Shown piece after piece: positions 1 to 10,881 of a stretch of DNA of 64,000 nucleotides (the stretch's first letter is position 1; each line of letters starts with the position of its first letter). A program made the translations under genes and the position numbers. The stretch lies in NCBI GenBank assembly GCA_964019055.1, contig OZ025218.1:10176486-10240485 (forward strand), written 5' to 3'. The notes beneath the pieces were generated by a model, which was given only the letters and a program-made list of their open reading frames with translations, was not told the DNA's origin and did no database searches. This DNA comes from Anthopleura xanthogrammica. Taxonomy: Eukaryota > Cnidaria > Anthozoa > Actiniaria > Actiniidae.

Positions 1-176
1 GACATGGCACCGAATGCCGTACTTTTTCCCATACGAAAACTGCTCTATAAGCATCACCATTATCATCATCCACATCCTCAATCATCACCACCATCATTAG
101 CCATCATCATCATCAATATCACCTTCATTAGTCATCGTCATCATCATAGACAGAATGCGTTACCACATTGCGTTAC
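1..176. repeat. Intron with short (CAT)n/(ATC)n array
   Basis: Intronic sequence of the minus-strand dehydrogenase gene. Positions about 50-150 are rich in CAT/ATC triplets. No exon recognised. Confidence 0.5.
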
Positions 177-981
177 CTGTAACTTTGCAGCAAGTTTAGT
201 CATTGGCTCAGTAAGAGGAAACTTATCAGGATGAGTATCGAAAACCTGTGTCCCGGATGATACTGGGCGAACAAATGGCACAGCTGCAGATTTGGCACGT
301 GACGACGCCTTATCACCGAGCATGGACAGGTAAAACTAAGAACACAAACGAATACAGTACATATGTTAATGAGGCTCGATCAATTCTCGTACCCAGATTC
401 CACGCTCCTGTTAGTCTTCACTAAGAAATGAAACGAATACGACTCAGTGCTGCTGTTTTCTGATTGGCTAATGCAACGATAAAAAATGAAAACAGTACAT
501 ATGTAAATGAGGCTCGATCAATTCTCGTACGCATGCACCTGATAGTCTCCGCTCTTGTTTTCTGATTGGCTAATGCTATAAAGCGAGCTGGCGTTGGTCA
601 TAGTTATTGACAAACAAATACCTTGTAGAATAAGCCCAATCCCAGGCTTTTGCGGTATACAGGACTTGCACTGACTTTTGGAGTGTCTGGAACGAGTTCC
701 TTGTCAAGGATCGCGAGAGCTCCTATGCGTGATAGAAAAAAATGACATTAAATTAAATAGCAAGAGAGAAGTGATGGGGAAATGATGTTGTGAATCAATC
801 AAGAATGAAAGATAGATAATAGATAGATGACCAGGATGACTATGTTTGTAGTCATGGTGACAAGGATGATGAAGAGGAGTAAATTTTCTAGCTAAAAACC
901 CTAGGAAAAATGATGATGATGATGATGCATAGTGATAATGTCTGATGATGATGATGGTGGTGGTGGTGATTGTAATGATGG

Positions 982-1016
<35 letters not shown>

Positions 1017-1044
1017 GTGGTGATGATGATGATGATGGTGGTGA

Positions 1045-1078
<34 letters not shown>

Positions 1079-4000
1079 GGTGGTGGTGGTGTTGGTGGTG
1101 GTGGTGGTGGTGGTGGTGGTGGTGGTGGTGGTGGTGGTGGTGGTGGTGGTGGTGGTGGTGGTGGTGGTGGTGGTGGTGGTGGTGGTGGTGATGATGACGG
1201 TGATGAAGAAGGTAGTGATGATAGTGATGATGCTGGTGATTAAACAGCTATTATGATGGTATTATCCTAGTTGTCTCACCTTGTAATGTTTTAGGGTCAG
1301 TAATAGATTTTCCTTCCATGAATGCTTCTGTTTTAGGCGCGTGTGTCTGAAATGTCATCAACACAAAATTATATTCTCTAGAAACATCAAGCGTAAAATT
1401 ATTCTATAAAGCATGCTAGCACAGCAAAGTATATATATATATATGTGTAACTATCACATAGTGCAGTTCATAGACCATAATATTATTACTTACAGCATAA
1501 GGACCAATTCCTCCATACACGATGCGGTAAGAGGTTCCAGTCATTGAAGTTTTGTCAAAAGTTGTAGCGAATCCTGCATTGACGTAAGCATGAGCATTCT
1601 ACCAATCAAAAGATATGAATGATATCACGTGATTAATACATTGAATAAAAGAAAATGAGTCATCACATGATTAAATTTTCTTCCAACATGGCTGCGATCA
1701 TGATGTGATGTGCAAACAAAGAAAATACTACCAGATAATCGTAACCAAACGTTTCCTTACCTGAGCTCTTGGCATGACTTTGTAAGTACGAACAAATGCA
1801 CTACTTTTGGATGAAGATTGCGGGATTGAAACCATCAGAATTATCTGCAAAGATCATGAAAAACACGCTCTTGAAAAGTAAATAAAATTAAGCTGTGAAC
1901 CAACCAATCAGAAGGCAAAAACCTCAATCACCAACCAATCACAATGACTTTTTAAAAAATGGATATGGCCTCGGATTTTGAAGACTTTTAGTTTCAGAAC
2001 TGCGCAACTGCCAATCGCAATTGACTCCTCTTACAATTATCTTGGATGATTTTTCTCAATGGAATTTGTGGCATTTCTTTTGTATTTCCATGTTAGCCTC
2101 TCATTCAAGATAATCTTGACAAGGGTCCATTGAAACTACTGCATGACGTAGCATAAGTCAGTCCACACTTCAGCCACAGTACTTGCTCCAGCCTAGCCGT
2201 TTTCATTGTATATATTTCAAGTGTATCATCCATATATATGCCAAGAGAGTATAGCATTATCCGACTTACCTTGCCCGTCATGTCAAGAGATAAAAAGTCC
2301 ATAAGAGAATATTGCAGTGGCTTCTGTGTCTTGGAATCAACTGGACAAGAAATTTATACAAGAAATTGAATTGTCAGTCACCACCACAAGTAGAGCAGTG
2401 GCGCAGCTCAATGGGAGTCGAACTGAAAGCATGTGAAGGTGCCTATGGTAGCTGCTATACAGTGCATGTATGACCCCGGACCACAGCTCTAACCAGTTTG
2501 AATGAAATAGGCGTGGTTTGAGATGTGGCAACTGGGAGTCAATAGATCATTCCCGAGATGCGCGAGCACTTTCAAAAATATCGCAGGCGCGTACATGATC
2601 TCGAGGCATTTTCGGGCAGAGTCAATAGTGATCTTGCGCGAAAATGCCTCTTTTTCATGTCTGCGCCTGCGATATTTTTGAAAGCGCTCGCGCATCTCGA
2701 AAATGGTCTATTACCGCAGCGCAGAAGTGAGCATTTCAACATGTGACGCCATTTTGACTCCCTGTCATTAAATATATTTATGAAATAATTATTAACAACT
2801 ATAAAGTTGGATTATGGGAGTTATTTACCTATGACGGCTTTAGTTCCCACAGCCTCCAAGATGGTGAAGATATCAGAAGGGAAATCAGGATGATCATGCG
2901 TCAACATCAGGTTACCAGCCACAGTACCGACCTGATGAAAACAAAACAGATTATCATACATATTAGAATCACTGCAAGCAAATAACACTGAGTGGCTAGC
3001 TCTATCCCTAACTAACCAATGATCTTTAATCCATGATGGAGTTGGGATCCAGGGGTGTTGAATATCATGTGGTAGGAAGAATAATGGAGAGTGCAGTGAA
3101 GTCTGCTATATATAAGTAAACTGCATGCATTCTGGTGCAGCTCAACACGAGGTTATAAAAACTGTGCATATGCACATTCAGGTTAATTTCTGCATGAGGT
3201 AATTATTTGAATTTCTAAAATAACAGACTGAGGTCAGTTGAAATCAAGAAAACTACAGATACTTACATTCCTTACAGGGACGTTAGCAACCTAAGGAAAG
3301 GAAAAAAAGGAAAAAAAGTGAACAATTATCAGCAGCTTGAATGTCATCAGTTTCATAATGTGACTCTGCAGGGTGTCATAATTTTTTTAAATGTTGCTTG
3401 CTTACCTTGCATACGTGGTCTGCCAGCACAGCATAAGGGGGATACGACGGAGCATTTTGATCCAAAATGTCAATCAAGTTAGTCAATGACACAGAACCTC
3501 CAACCAATAAACTGTCATCCATTGCCTGTACATTAAAGGGGAAAAGAGAAAAACTTTCCTTAAGTTAGATATTTTGAGGAAGAAAGATTCTTATTATATT
3601 GATTCTTATTATTCTGTTCTTAGATAAAAGAACTAAATTCTCTCAAAGTGCCTCTGTCCACAGGGGCCATGCAGCATAGTTTAGCAGAGTTAGGGGGGGC
3701 ATAACCTCTGGGGTATGGTGGAAACCCCTCACATTCTGATATTATATATAAGTGCTGATGCTAGCAAGCTTCTGGCTCAAGTACCAAGTACCTGCTCTTT
3801 ACCTCTCAGCCCCTAAAAATCCTACTCCCCCCTCCCCCATCACCATATGGTAAAGAAGCATTTAGGGAAATATTTTTCTTACCTTGGTAATCTTCAAGTC
3901 TGCAATGTTATTCACATCTATGTAGACTTTGAATGGACCATCATCGTCAAAAACCCCTGTTAATAGAAGTACAAATTAGTTAAGTCCAGTTAAAGAACTA

Positions 4001-4670
4001 GTTCAATCCAGTTTACAAAACCAGTTTTACCCAGTTTACAGGACCTGTTTAATACCAGTTTAGTCCAGAATATGCCCCTTCATAAGCCCTTACTATTCAA
4101 TGACTCTTTGGTCCAAAGTTGTTACCTTTGCCTGTATTGCCTCCTACAATCCTGATCTTCTCACTGGCATATTTAGCAACTAATGTAAAAAGGTCTTTAA
4201 GAGTAGTGGGGTTGAACCATAATGCATCATCACTGCTGTTTGGTAGAGCAACACTCTTTCTTGGACATGTAGGACAGTCTCCTTTACACTTCTTCGTTAA
4301 CTCCTGAAATACAGAGCAAAGAATTGAATACTGAAAAAATAATAGAGGGTCATTCAAACTTATTCAACATCTATATCATTATCATCATCATCAAATATCA
4401 TTATCATCACCAACATGAGAAATCACCATCATCATCATCATCACGTGCACGCCATCATCATCATCATCATCGCCATCATCACCATCATTAGACATCATTA
4501 TGATAATCACAATCATCCCCATCATCATCACCATCATCGCCATCATCATCATCATCACCATCATTATGATAATCACAATCATCACCATCATCATCATCAT
4601 CACCACCATCATCACCATCATTAGACATCATTATGATAATCACAATCCTCACCATCATCATCATCACCAC

Positions 4671-4705
<35 letters not shown>

Positions 4706-7700
4706 CCACCATCATCATCATCATCATCACCATCATTAGACATCATTATGATGTCTAATGATGGCGATGATGGCGATGATGATGATGATGATGATGATGG
4801 CGTGCACGTGATGATGATGATGATGGTCATGATGATGACGACGACAACAACAGTGATGATGATGATGGTCATGATGATGATGATGGTCATGATGATGATG
4901 ATGATGATGGTGATTTCTCATGTTGGTGATGATAATGATCACAATCATCACCATCATCATCATCATCATCACCATCATCACCATCATCGCTATCACCATC
5001 ATCACCATCACCATCACCACCATCACCATCACCACCATCACCATCACCATCATCACCATCATCGTCATCATCACCATCATCATCATGAATAGTATTAAGA
5101 ATATAAATTGTATTTGCAGAACAAGCAGGTATACAGTACCTCAATATCAATAGGACTTTCATCTTTTGAAAAGCTTTTCATTGCATCAAGTATTGGCCTG
5201 TAACCTGCAAACAAGAGAAAAATAAATAAACAAATGTATAATTCATAAATCTTTGATGTACCAAAATGGGTTAACAAACAATTGTACTACAGATTTGGAA
5301 TTTAAAGAGACATTTATATACTGATTTATGCCTGTTGTCACTAACCTGTACATCGACAGATATTCCCATCAAAGTGATCCTCTACTTCTTGCTTGCTGGG
5401 GGTTGCATTCTTTTTAAGTAACCTGAATTTTTTTATTTGAATAAGTAGTACACGACTTTCTTTTAGTAACATCATCTGACATTATATATATCAACTATTT
5501 TATCACAACCTTTTGATGTCATAACCATCATATTTAATTTTTTATACAACTAAATGAATTTTACTCTGATTTGATCATCATCATTAATTTACTTGAAATA
5601 TTCTCGTGACATGCTGTACCTACCCATACATGTTCATGACCATCCCTGGAGAACAGTAACCACACTGGCTGCCATTGTGCTCTGCAAGACGTTCTTGGAT
5701 GGGATGAAAACCATCCTCCTGGCTGGAAAACAAAAACAAAAAGAACATAATAAAGTATCCAGAAAAAGGGATGGTAATTATAATAGGTAGCAGTTTTTCA
5801 CACAGTGTTATTTCACAAACAACTAACTTTTCTAATATTTTTACAAAGGGATATACCTTCCAATTCCTTCAACAGTCATTACTGATATCCCATCTGCACC
5901 ACATAGAGGATATAAACACTGCAAAATGATGACAGAAAAATGCATGGTGATCACCCACAGGGTAAGTTACATCATCATCGTCATCATCATCAGCACCATA
6001 CATCATCATGGCCACCATCATCATCACCATCATCACCATCATCATCATCATCGTCATCATCATCAGCACCATACATCATCATGGCCACCATCATCATCAC
6101 CATCATCATCATCATCGTCATCATCATCAGCACCATACATCATCATGGCCACCATCATCATCACCATCATCACCATCATCATCATCATCGTCATCATCAT
6201 CAGCACCATACATCATCATGGCCACCATCATCATCACCATCATCATCATCATCGTCATCATCATCACCACCATACATCATCATGGCCACCATCATCATCA
6301 TCACCACAATACATCATATCATCATGGCCACCATCATCATCATCATCATCACCATCATCGTCATCATCATCACCACCATACATCATCATGGCCACCATCA
6401 TCATCATCACCACCATACATCATCATGGCCACCATCATCATCATCATCATCATCATCACCACAATACATCATACCATCATCACCACCATCATCATCTTCA
6501 TCATCTCCACCATCATCATCATCACCACCATGCATCTTCATCGCTACCATCATTATTATCATTGCAATTATCATCACTAATGGTAAATAATTTAAAAATA
6601 ACTATATTGAACATGTTTCTTAGGGAGATACTCGAATTCGCATCATCAACATCAACACCAATATCATCATCATCACCATCATCATCACCACCATCACCCA
6701 TATCATTGCCACCACCATCATTGCAACTATCATTACCATCATCAAAACCACCATCAACATCATCACCTTCATCATTATCAAAATTGTCATCATCAACAAC
6801 TTAATTTCTCTGTCATCATCAACATTAACATCATTTTTTTATGATACTTACAGAATTCACTGTGAATGTGACTGGTTTTCCTGTATGTAGATCTGTGCGT
6901 GTCACAACTACTGTGCAAGACCCACATCCACCCTCACGACACATCACTTTTGTACCTACAAAAGAATTTCAATCAATCAGTCAGTCTTGTAGTCAGGATT
7001 GGAATTTTTAAAGAGTGGGGAGGGTCTGATGCATGAGGAGGGGAATATTGTGAAGTTCCAGAAAATATCCATACCTCCCCCATGGAGGGGGATTAAAATT
7101 CCCAAGGGGTGGGGAGGGTCTGAGGAGGGGAATATTGTGTAGTTCCAGAAAACATCCATACCTCCCGAGGGGGATTTGAATTTCCAAGGGGTGGGGAGGG
7201 TCTAAGGTACCCTGGTTCCAGAGGCGCTTTTCAATGGCTTTTATACGGCGAGCCGTGGCGCGAGACGAGCCGGAGGAGAGAGAGAAGCGCCTCTGGTGGA
7301 ATCCGTTGGGAATCTCACTTCCATGTTAGGCGCCAAGTTCAAGATTTGAACCTGGGCGCTGATTGGCTGACCGTGAGTTTGCCATATAACACGCATTGCT
7401 ATTGGCTTACACAGAAAGACGCCATGTTGTGATTGTAAAACCAGTTTTTGAAGTAACTCGAGAAATTCGACAATGACACACTCGATGACAGACAAGGTCA
7501 AAACTTCAAGACCCCAGTTTCGATCAGCCATTTAATACTAGCGTTAAATTCAAAGTTTCCATAAATTTTATTTGAGTTTTCTATCAGTTAAGCTGCAGGC
7601 TATAAAATTTGTCTTGGAGGGAGCGTAGCTTTTTTTCGAACTGGATTTTTGGTACTGCTCGGCGAGTGCCGATGACATCGTTTGGCGCGCGGGGTATTCC

Positions 7701-9179
7701 ACTCTGTTTATTCAGTGTTTCTTCGAATGTTTGAAGTTTTGTAGATGGATTTTAAACTTTTGCAGTTTCCCCGATTCCCGGAAGATACTACGTCTTATCT
7801 TTCTACAGGACATTCCAGGTGCACCACCTGAGGACTTTCCAAGACCAAAGGCAATCTTGTGACAATATTTTTACGTGTTTGTTTTGCAAAGCGGGAAAAA
7901 CCGGTTTTGACACCTGAGATAGCTTGGCGCCTAGCATGGAAGTGAGATTCCCAACCGATTCTACCAGAGGCGCTTCTCTCTCGCCTCCGGCTCGTCTCAC
8001 GCCACGGTTCGCCTTATATAAAAGCGCCTCTGGAACCAGGGTAGGTCTAAGGAGGGTATATTGTGTAGTTCCAAAAAATATCCATGCCTCCCCCATGGAG
8101 GGGGATTTGAATTTCCAAGGGGTGGGGAGGGACTGAGGAGAGGGAATATTGCTTTGTTCCAGAAAATATACATACCTCCCCCATGGAGGGGGATTGAAAT
8201 TCCCAAGGGTGGGGAGGGTCTGAGGAGGGGAATATTGTGTAGTTGGCAGAAAATATCCATACCTCCCCCATGGAAGGGTATTTGAATTTCCAAGGGGTGA
8301 GGAGGGTGACTTTTACAAATGACTGTATGCACAAATACCTTTGAGCTGTGGTTGTGATCTGATCCATTCATTCAAGCTCATCCCAGGATCAGGATTGGAT
8401 ATCTTGTACTTGACACCATTAACTTGAAATGTGACTTGATCAACAGGATCCACAAGGGACCAAAACTTAAGGGGCTTATTGCATACGGTGCAAGTACCAC
8501 TGTAGACCCCACTGGATAATGGCCCATTGTCTGCAGTAAGTCTGATAAACAATTTTGAAAATTATAAAAAGATAAATAGACGTCAATGTAAACTATACGA
8601 TGCGTGTACTAAATTTTGCCTGAATAGGTACCCCTTTCATATACTTTTGAAGAAAAGCTACCCCTTTTTATACCAAAATTCACAAATTCCCACCCCTTTT
8701 CTATACCTGCGGCCTGAAAAACGTACCCCTTTCGGGAGGAGCATCCCCGTATAGTCAATTATAGGTAGTATAGGTAGTTTTACAGAAAATATTTAAAAAA
8801 AATTAAACCATAAAATATATAGATTATGTTGTAGACTATTCTCTGATGGTAAAAACTATATAATAATCAAATGAACTTAAATCACAGGAAAGCCAAAGGT
8901 GCAAAATATATCTTTGTTATATTTTGAAGAAAAACGCCATGGTCACTTCCAAGGACCTTCCAAAGGTCATTCATTGTTTACCATATATAAGCCTTAAAAA
9001 ATTCACACATATTTTGGCCTTTTTTTACGATCGTAATTTCTAAATGTTAAGGAATCCACATCTTTATGATTATATTAAGCATTAGGAACTGAGTATTTAT
9101 GTGAATCTTACCTTGAATGGCAATGATTACATTCTAAAGTAGTAAGAGAATCAAGATCGCCACCCGACCTGTCCGCCAT
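177..9179 (-). CDS. Xanthine dehydrogenase/aldehyde oxidase family protein, N-terminal half, 18 exons (gene continues past the left edge)
   Basis: Molybdo-flavoenzyme that oxidises purines or aldehydes, normally cytosolic. Exons read on the minus strand: 9112-9179, 8339-8541, 6852-6955, 5857-5918, 5624-5722, 5346-5422, 5140-5204, 4126-4303, 3893-3956, 3406-3535, 3267-3290, 2829-2931, 2270-2340, 1761-1844, 1494-1598, 1280-1346, 622-722 and 177-335. All junctions are GT-AG and in phase. Domains in order: a CX2C-X19-CX2C N-terminal extension; a plant-type 2Fe-2S domain (CREGGCGSC, then YPLCGADG); a second 2Fe-2S domain ([15 protein letters not shown]); the FAD-binding domain ([21 protein letters not shown]); and the flavoprotein C-terminal domain ([18 protein letters not shown]). 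The Moco domain must lie beyond position 1. Start at 9179 ([10 protein letters not shown]) is the only ATG joining in frame to exon 2. Whether it is XDH or an aldehyde oxidase cannot be decided without the Moco half. Confidence 0.9.
910..1240. repeat. (GAT)n-(GGT)n trinucleotide microsatellite
   Basis: A run of GAT repeats passes into an almost pure GGT tract (about 1065-1188) and back to GAT. It lies in the intron between the 1280-1346 and 622-722 exons. The long open frames across it are low-complexity (Asp/Gly or Met/Val) and are not genes. Confidence 0.9.
2395..2512. repeat. SINE-body fragment
   Basis: This stretch shares blocks with 52185-52300: GTGAAGGTGCCT, then CATGTATGA, then CACAGCTCTAACCAGTTTGA in the same order and spacing. 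It lacks the tRNA-like head seen in fuller copies downstream. Confidence 0.55.
2534..2762. mobile_element. Palindromic MITE, 229 bp, termini GGGAGTCAA
   Basis: The ends are inverted copies (GGGAGTCAA at the left, TTGACTCCC at the right). The interior arms also pair: GCACTTTCAAAAATATCGCA near 2567 against TGCGATATTTTTGAAAGCGC near 2667. Intronic in the dehydrogenase gene. No coding capacity, so non-autonomous. No clear target duplication seen. Confidence 0.7.
4370..5095. repeat. (CAT)n microsatellite with a large inverted duplication
   Basis: The left arm (about 4391-4510) contains CACCAACATGAGAAATCACC, CACGTGCACGCC and CATTAGACATCATTATGA in order. The right arm (about 4737-4945) carries the reverse complements in reverse order. 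The centre near 4749 is a perfect palindrome (CATTAGACATCAT, T, ATGATGTCTAATG). The AGACATCATTATGATAATCACAAT-type block also recurs directly at about 4490, 4560 and 4622. It fills the intron between the 5140-5204 and 4126-4303 exons. Confidence 0.85.
5945..6830. repeat. Complex CAT/ATC minisatellite
   Basis: Compound units made of (ATC)n with an embedded GCACCATACATCATCATGGC motif recur at about 5992, 6067, 6130, 6205 and later in degraded form, then the array decays into CAT/ACC triplets. All three plus-strand frames are open for hundreds of bases and give His- or Ser-rich peptides, an artefact of triplet periodicity. Intron of the dehydrogenase gene. Confidence 0.85.
7010..8310. repeat. Interrupted tandem array of about 85-100 bp units (CCTCCCCCATGGAGG)
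   Basis: Units carry GGAATATTGTGTAGTTCC, then AATATCCATACCTCCCC, CATGGAGGGGGATT and CCAAGGGGTGGGGAGGG. Two units lie at 7010-7207 and about three at 8044-8310. The array is split by a separate transposon (7208-8043). One more copy, in reverse orientation, is visible at 61365-61412 in an RP2 intron, so the unit is dispersed as well as tandem. Confidence 0.8.
7208..8043. mobile_element. Non-autonomous Mutator-like DNA transposon, 836 bp
   Basis: Long imperfect inverted repeats of about 130 bp start TACCCTGGTTCCAGAGGCGC on both strands. The element is bracketed by a 9-bp direct repeat GGTCTAAGG (7199-7207 and 8044-8052). A 9-bp duplication with long TIRs is typical of the Mutator superfamily. 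Each TIR also folds on itself (CCAGAGGCGCTT pairs with AAGCGCCTCTGG). No transposase is encoded. The caveat is that surrounding tandem units carry a similar GGTCTGAGG. The A variant is shared only by the two flanks here, which supports a true duplication. Confidence 0.65.
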
Positions 9180-9399
9180 GATTGTATGCAAATCATGTGA
9201 CGTACCCGTAATCTTGGGCTTCCTGTGTTACTCGCGTTCCTCTGCGTTGCTTAGGAATTTTATGCATTTTCCCCTCCCTTTTTTACCCTGGGTATTCAAT
9301 ATGGAAAGTAAATTGCACGAAGGAGCGTGAATTGCATACACTCTCTTTTCTAACATTCTCAGTTGCGCATGTTAAAAATTCCTACTATCCGCGTCTTAA
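9180..9399. promoter_or_regulatory. Probable 5' flank of the dehydrogenase gene
   Basis: The 220 bp between the presumed start codon (9179) and the first transposon boundary (TTAA at 9396-9399). It must hold the core promoter if the gene is still transcribed. No convincing TATA box identified; inference from position only. Confidence 0.35.
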
Positions 9400-9777
9400 G
9401 GAGGCTCCCTAGAGTTTACAGGTATTTGGAGCTATAAGAGAAATCCTTTTATAGCAAAAGCATATCTACATATGGATGCCTGATAGACCAACCATATTAA
9501 AGATTATGAGTTTAGGATTTGTTTGTGGTAGTCATGATCACGTACAATGTTACCATAGCAACGCTGCACCTGTCATAAAAAGGCCTATTTTTAACATTAA
9601 AAAAATAATAACTCGAATTTCCCACGGTCAATATTCTTCTAAATACATAATATAAAACCCCGTTGGGTTTTTTATAATATAACTGCAGCTTAAAAAAATC
9701 TTGACATCAGAACGTGAGATATTGAGAAATTTCGATTTTCCTGGATTAAAAAAAATCTGATGTCAGGATTTCAGTAG

Positions 9778-9782
9778 CATTT
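9778..9782. repeat. Target site duplication, left copy (CATTT)
   Basis: CATTT directly abuts the AGTAGT terminus. The same five bases abut the other terminus at 26582-26586. Confidence 0.8.
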
Positions 9783-10549
9783 AGTAGTATATATAGGCCG
9801 ATTCTAGGATTTCGGCCCACTCTTCCCAGTGAAAAGAACACATCTCCAAAAATCACGCCTAACAGTTTTTACACAGACCAGGCCTCGCCGCAAATACACA
9901 GACACGGCCTCGCCGCAAATACCCCCACGTCCTTCCCCCTCGCCGCAAATACACAGACCAGGCCTCGCCGCAAATACCCTCACGTCCTTCCCCCTTCCCC
10001 CACATTCCCCCACATCCTTCCCCCTCCCTCCAACGCACAGGCACGGCCTCGCCGCAAATACCCTCACGTCCTTCCCCCTCCCTCCCATACACAGGCACGG
10101 CCTCGCCGCACATTTCCCCCTCACGTCCTTCCCTCTCCCTCCAACATCACGCCTAAACCAGAGTAATCCCCCAACACGATCACTCACGCCTTCCCCGAAG
10201 TCCAAAGATCACATCCAACCCCCTAATCCCCCAACACGACCCCTCACGCCTTCCCCGAAGTCCAAAGATCGCGCCTAAATCAGAGTAATTCTCCTCCTTT
10301 TCCCCAGGATGCGCTCAAAGGGCTCCCACTCTGAGTTTCTCTGAACTCTAGGGATCACATCTGAGTCAGAGTAAGACTTTAAGTGAAAGAATACTTTTTC
10401 AGAGGGGGCTAGTCTGGACTAGATCTGAACCCTACACGCGCAAGAAATGAGGGAAGGCGTGAGCTATTTTGGGGGAGGGGGAATGAGCACGGGGGTGTGG
10501 GGGAGGAACTCCCCCACGAAGGAACTCCCCCACAAAGAAAAGAAAAGAA
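9783..10549. repeat. Polinton left terminal inverted repeat
   Basis: About 765 bp matching the reverse complement of 25818-26581 with small internal indels. The outer part contains short tandem motifs (GCCTCGCCGCAAATAC and ACGTCCTTCCCCCTCC). A middle part has two copies of CACGCCTTCCCCGAAGTCCA. The inner end has the element's hairpin and an A/G-rich tract. Open frames across it on both strands are by-products of the C-rich repeats. Confidence 0.9.
10497..10517. terminator. Hairpin, 9-bp stem, left TIR
   Basis: Arms GTGGGGGAG and CTCCCCCAC around a GAA loop. A further half-copy GGAACTCCCCCAC follows at 10520-10532. The same hairpin marks other gene boundaries in the element. Its function as terminator or processing signal is inferred. 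Confidence 0.45.
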
Positions 10550-10614
10550 GATCTTTCTAAAAATACTAAAGCAAATAAAAGTTGAAAAAAAATCTTGCTT
10601 ATCATAAAGAAAAG

Positions 10615-10791
10615 ATGCCAAAAGGAAAAGGAATAAATAGTAAGGCTAGTAATATGTGTTCTGTTCCGAACATAGATGGGCACTGGAACAACCCCCATAA
10701 CAATCCCTATCGTTCCGTACGATACAACCAATATCCTCGACCTAAGGAATCTGAGCGTGCTATTCAACCTCAACCTAATCCTAGTAATTAG
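10615..10791 (+). CDS. Small basic protein (58 aa), unknown function
   Basis: First gene inside the left TIR and just upstream of the polymerase. Start at 10615 (MPKGKGINSK) chosen because the AT-rich box CATAAAGAAAAG immediately precedes it, as for other genes of the element; an upstream ATG at 10582 would add 11 residues. The product is rich in Asn, Pro, Arg and Lys, with no membrane segment. By position it could be a terminal-protein-like or DNA-binding factor, but there is no motif evidence and I do not recognise it. Confidence 0.5.
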   Translation: MPKGKGINSKASNMCSVPNIDGHWNNPHNNPYRSVRYNQYPRPKESERAIQPQPNPSN

Positions 10792-10881
10792 AGCCAATTA
10801 AGATCTTAAAGAAGAACTTTGAGATCTGTGGAAAACGAAATTTGTTTCCAAAGAATATCTAGGCCATATTAAAGCGAAAAA

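Noticed and set aside
932..1256. Two 103-codon open frames (Asp/Gly-rich and Met/Val-rich)
   Set aside because: Both are translations of a GAT/GGT triplet array in an intron.
4388..5162. Many open frames on both strands encoding poly-His, poly-Asp or poly-Met stretches
   Set aside because: Produced by (CAT)n arrays. They lie in a dehydrogenase intron.
5926..6804. 292-, 216- and 190-codon His/Ser-rich frames
   Set aside because: All three frames are open at once, which is the mark of a triplet repeat and not of a gene.
9804..10278. 133-149 codon frames in the left TIR and their mirror images at 26183-26689
   Set aside because: They overlap on opposite strands, follow C/G-rich tandem motifs in the TIRs, and have no start-proximal box like the other element genes.
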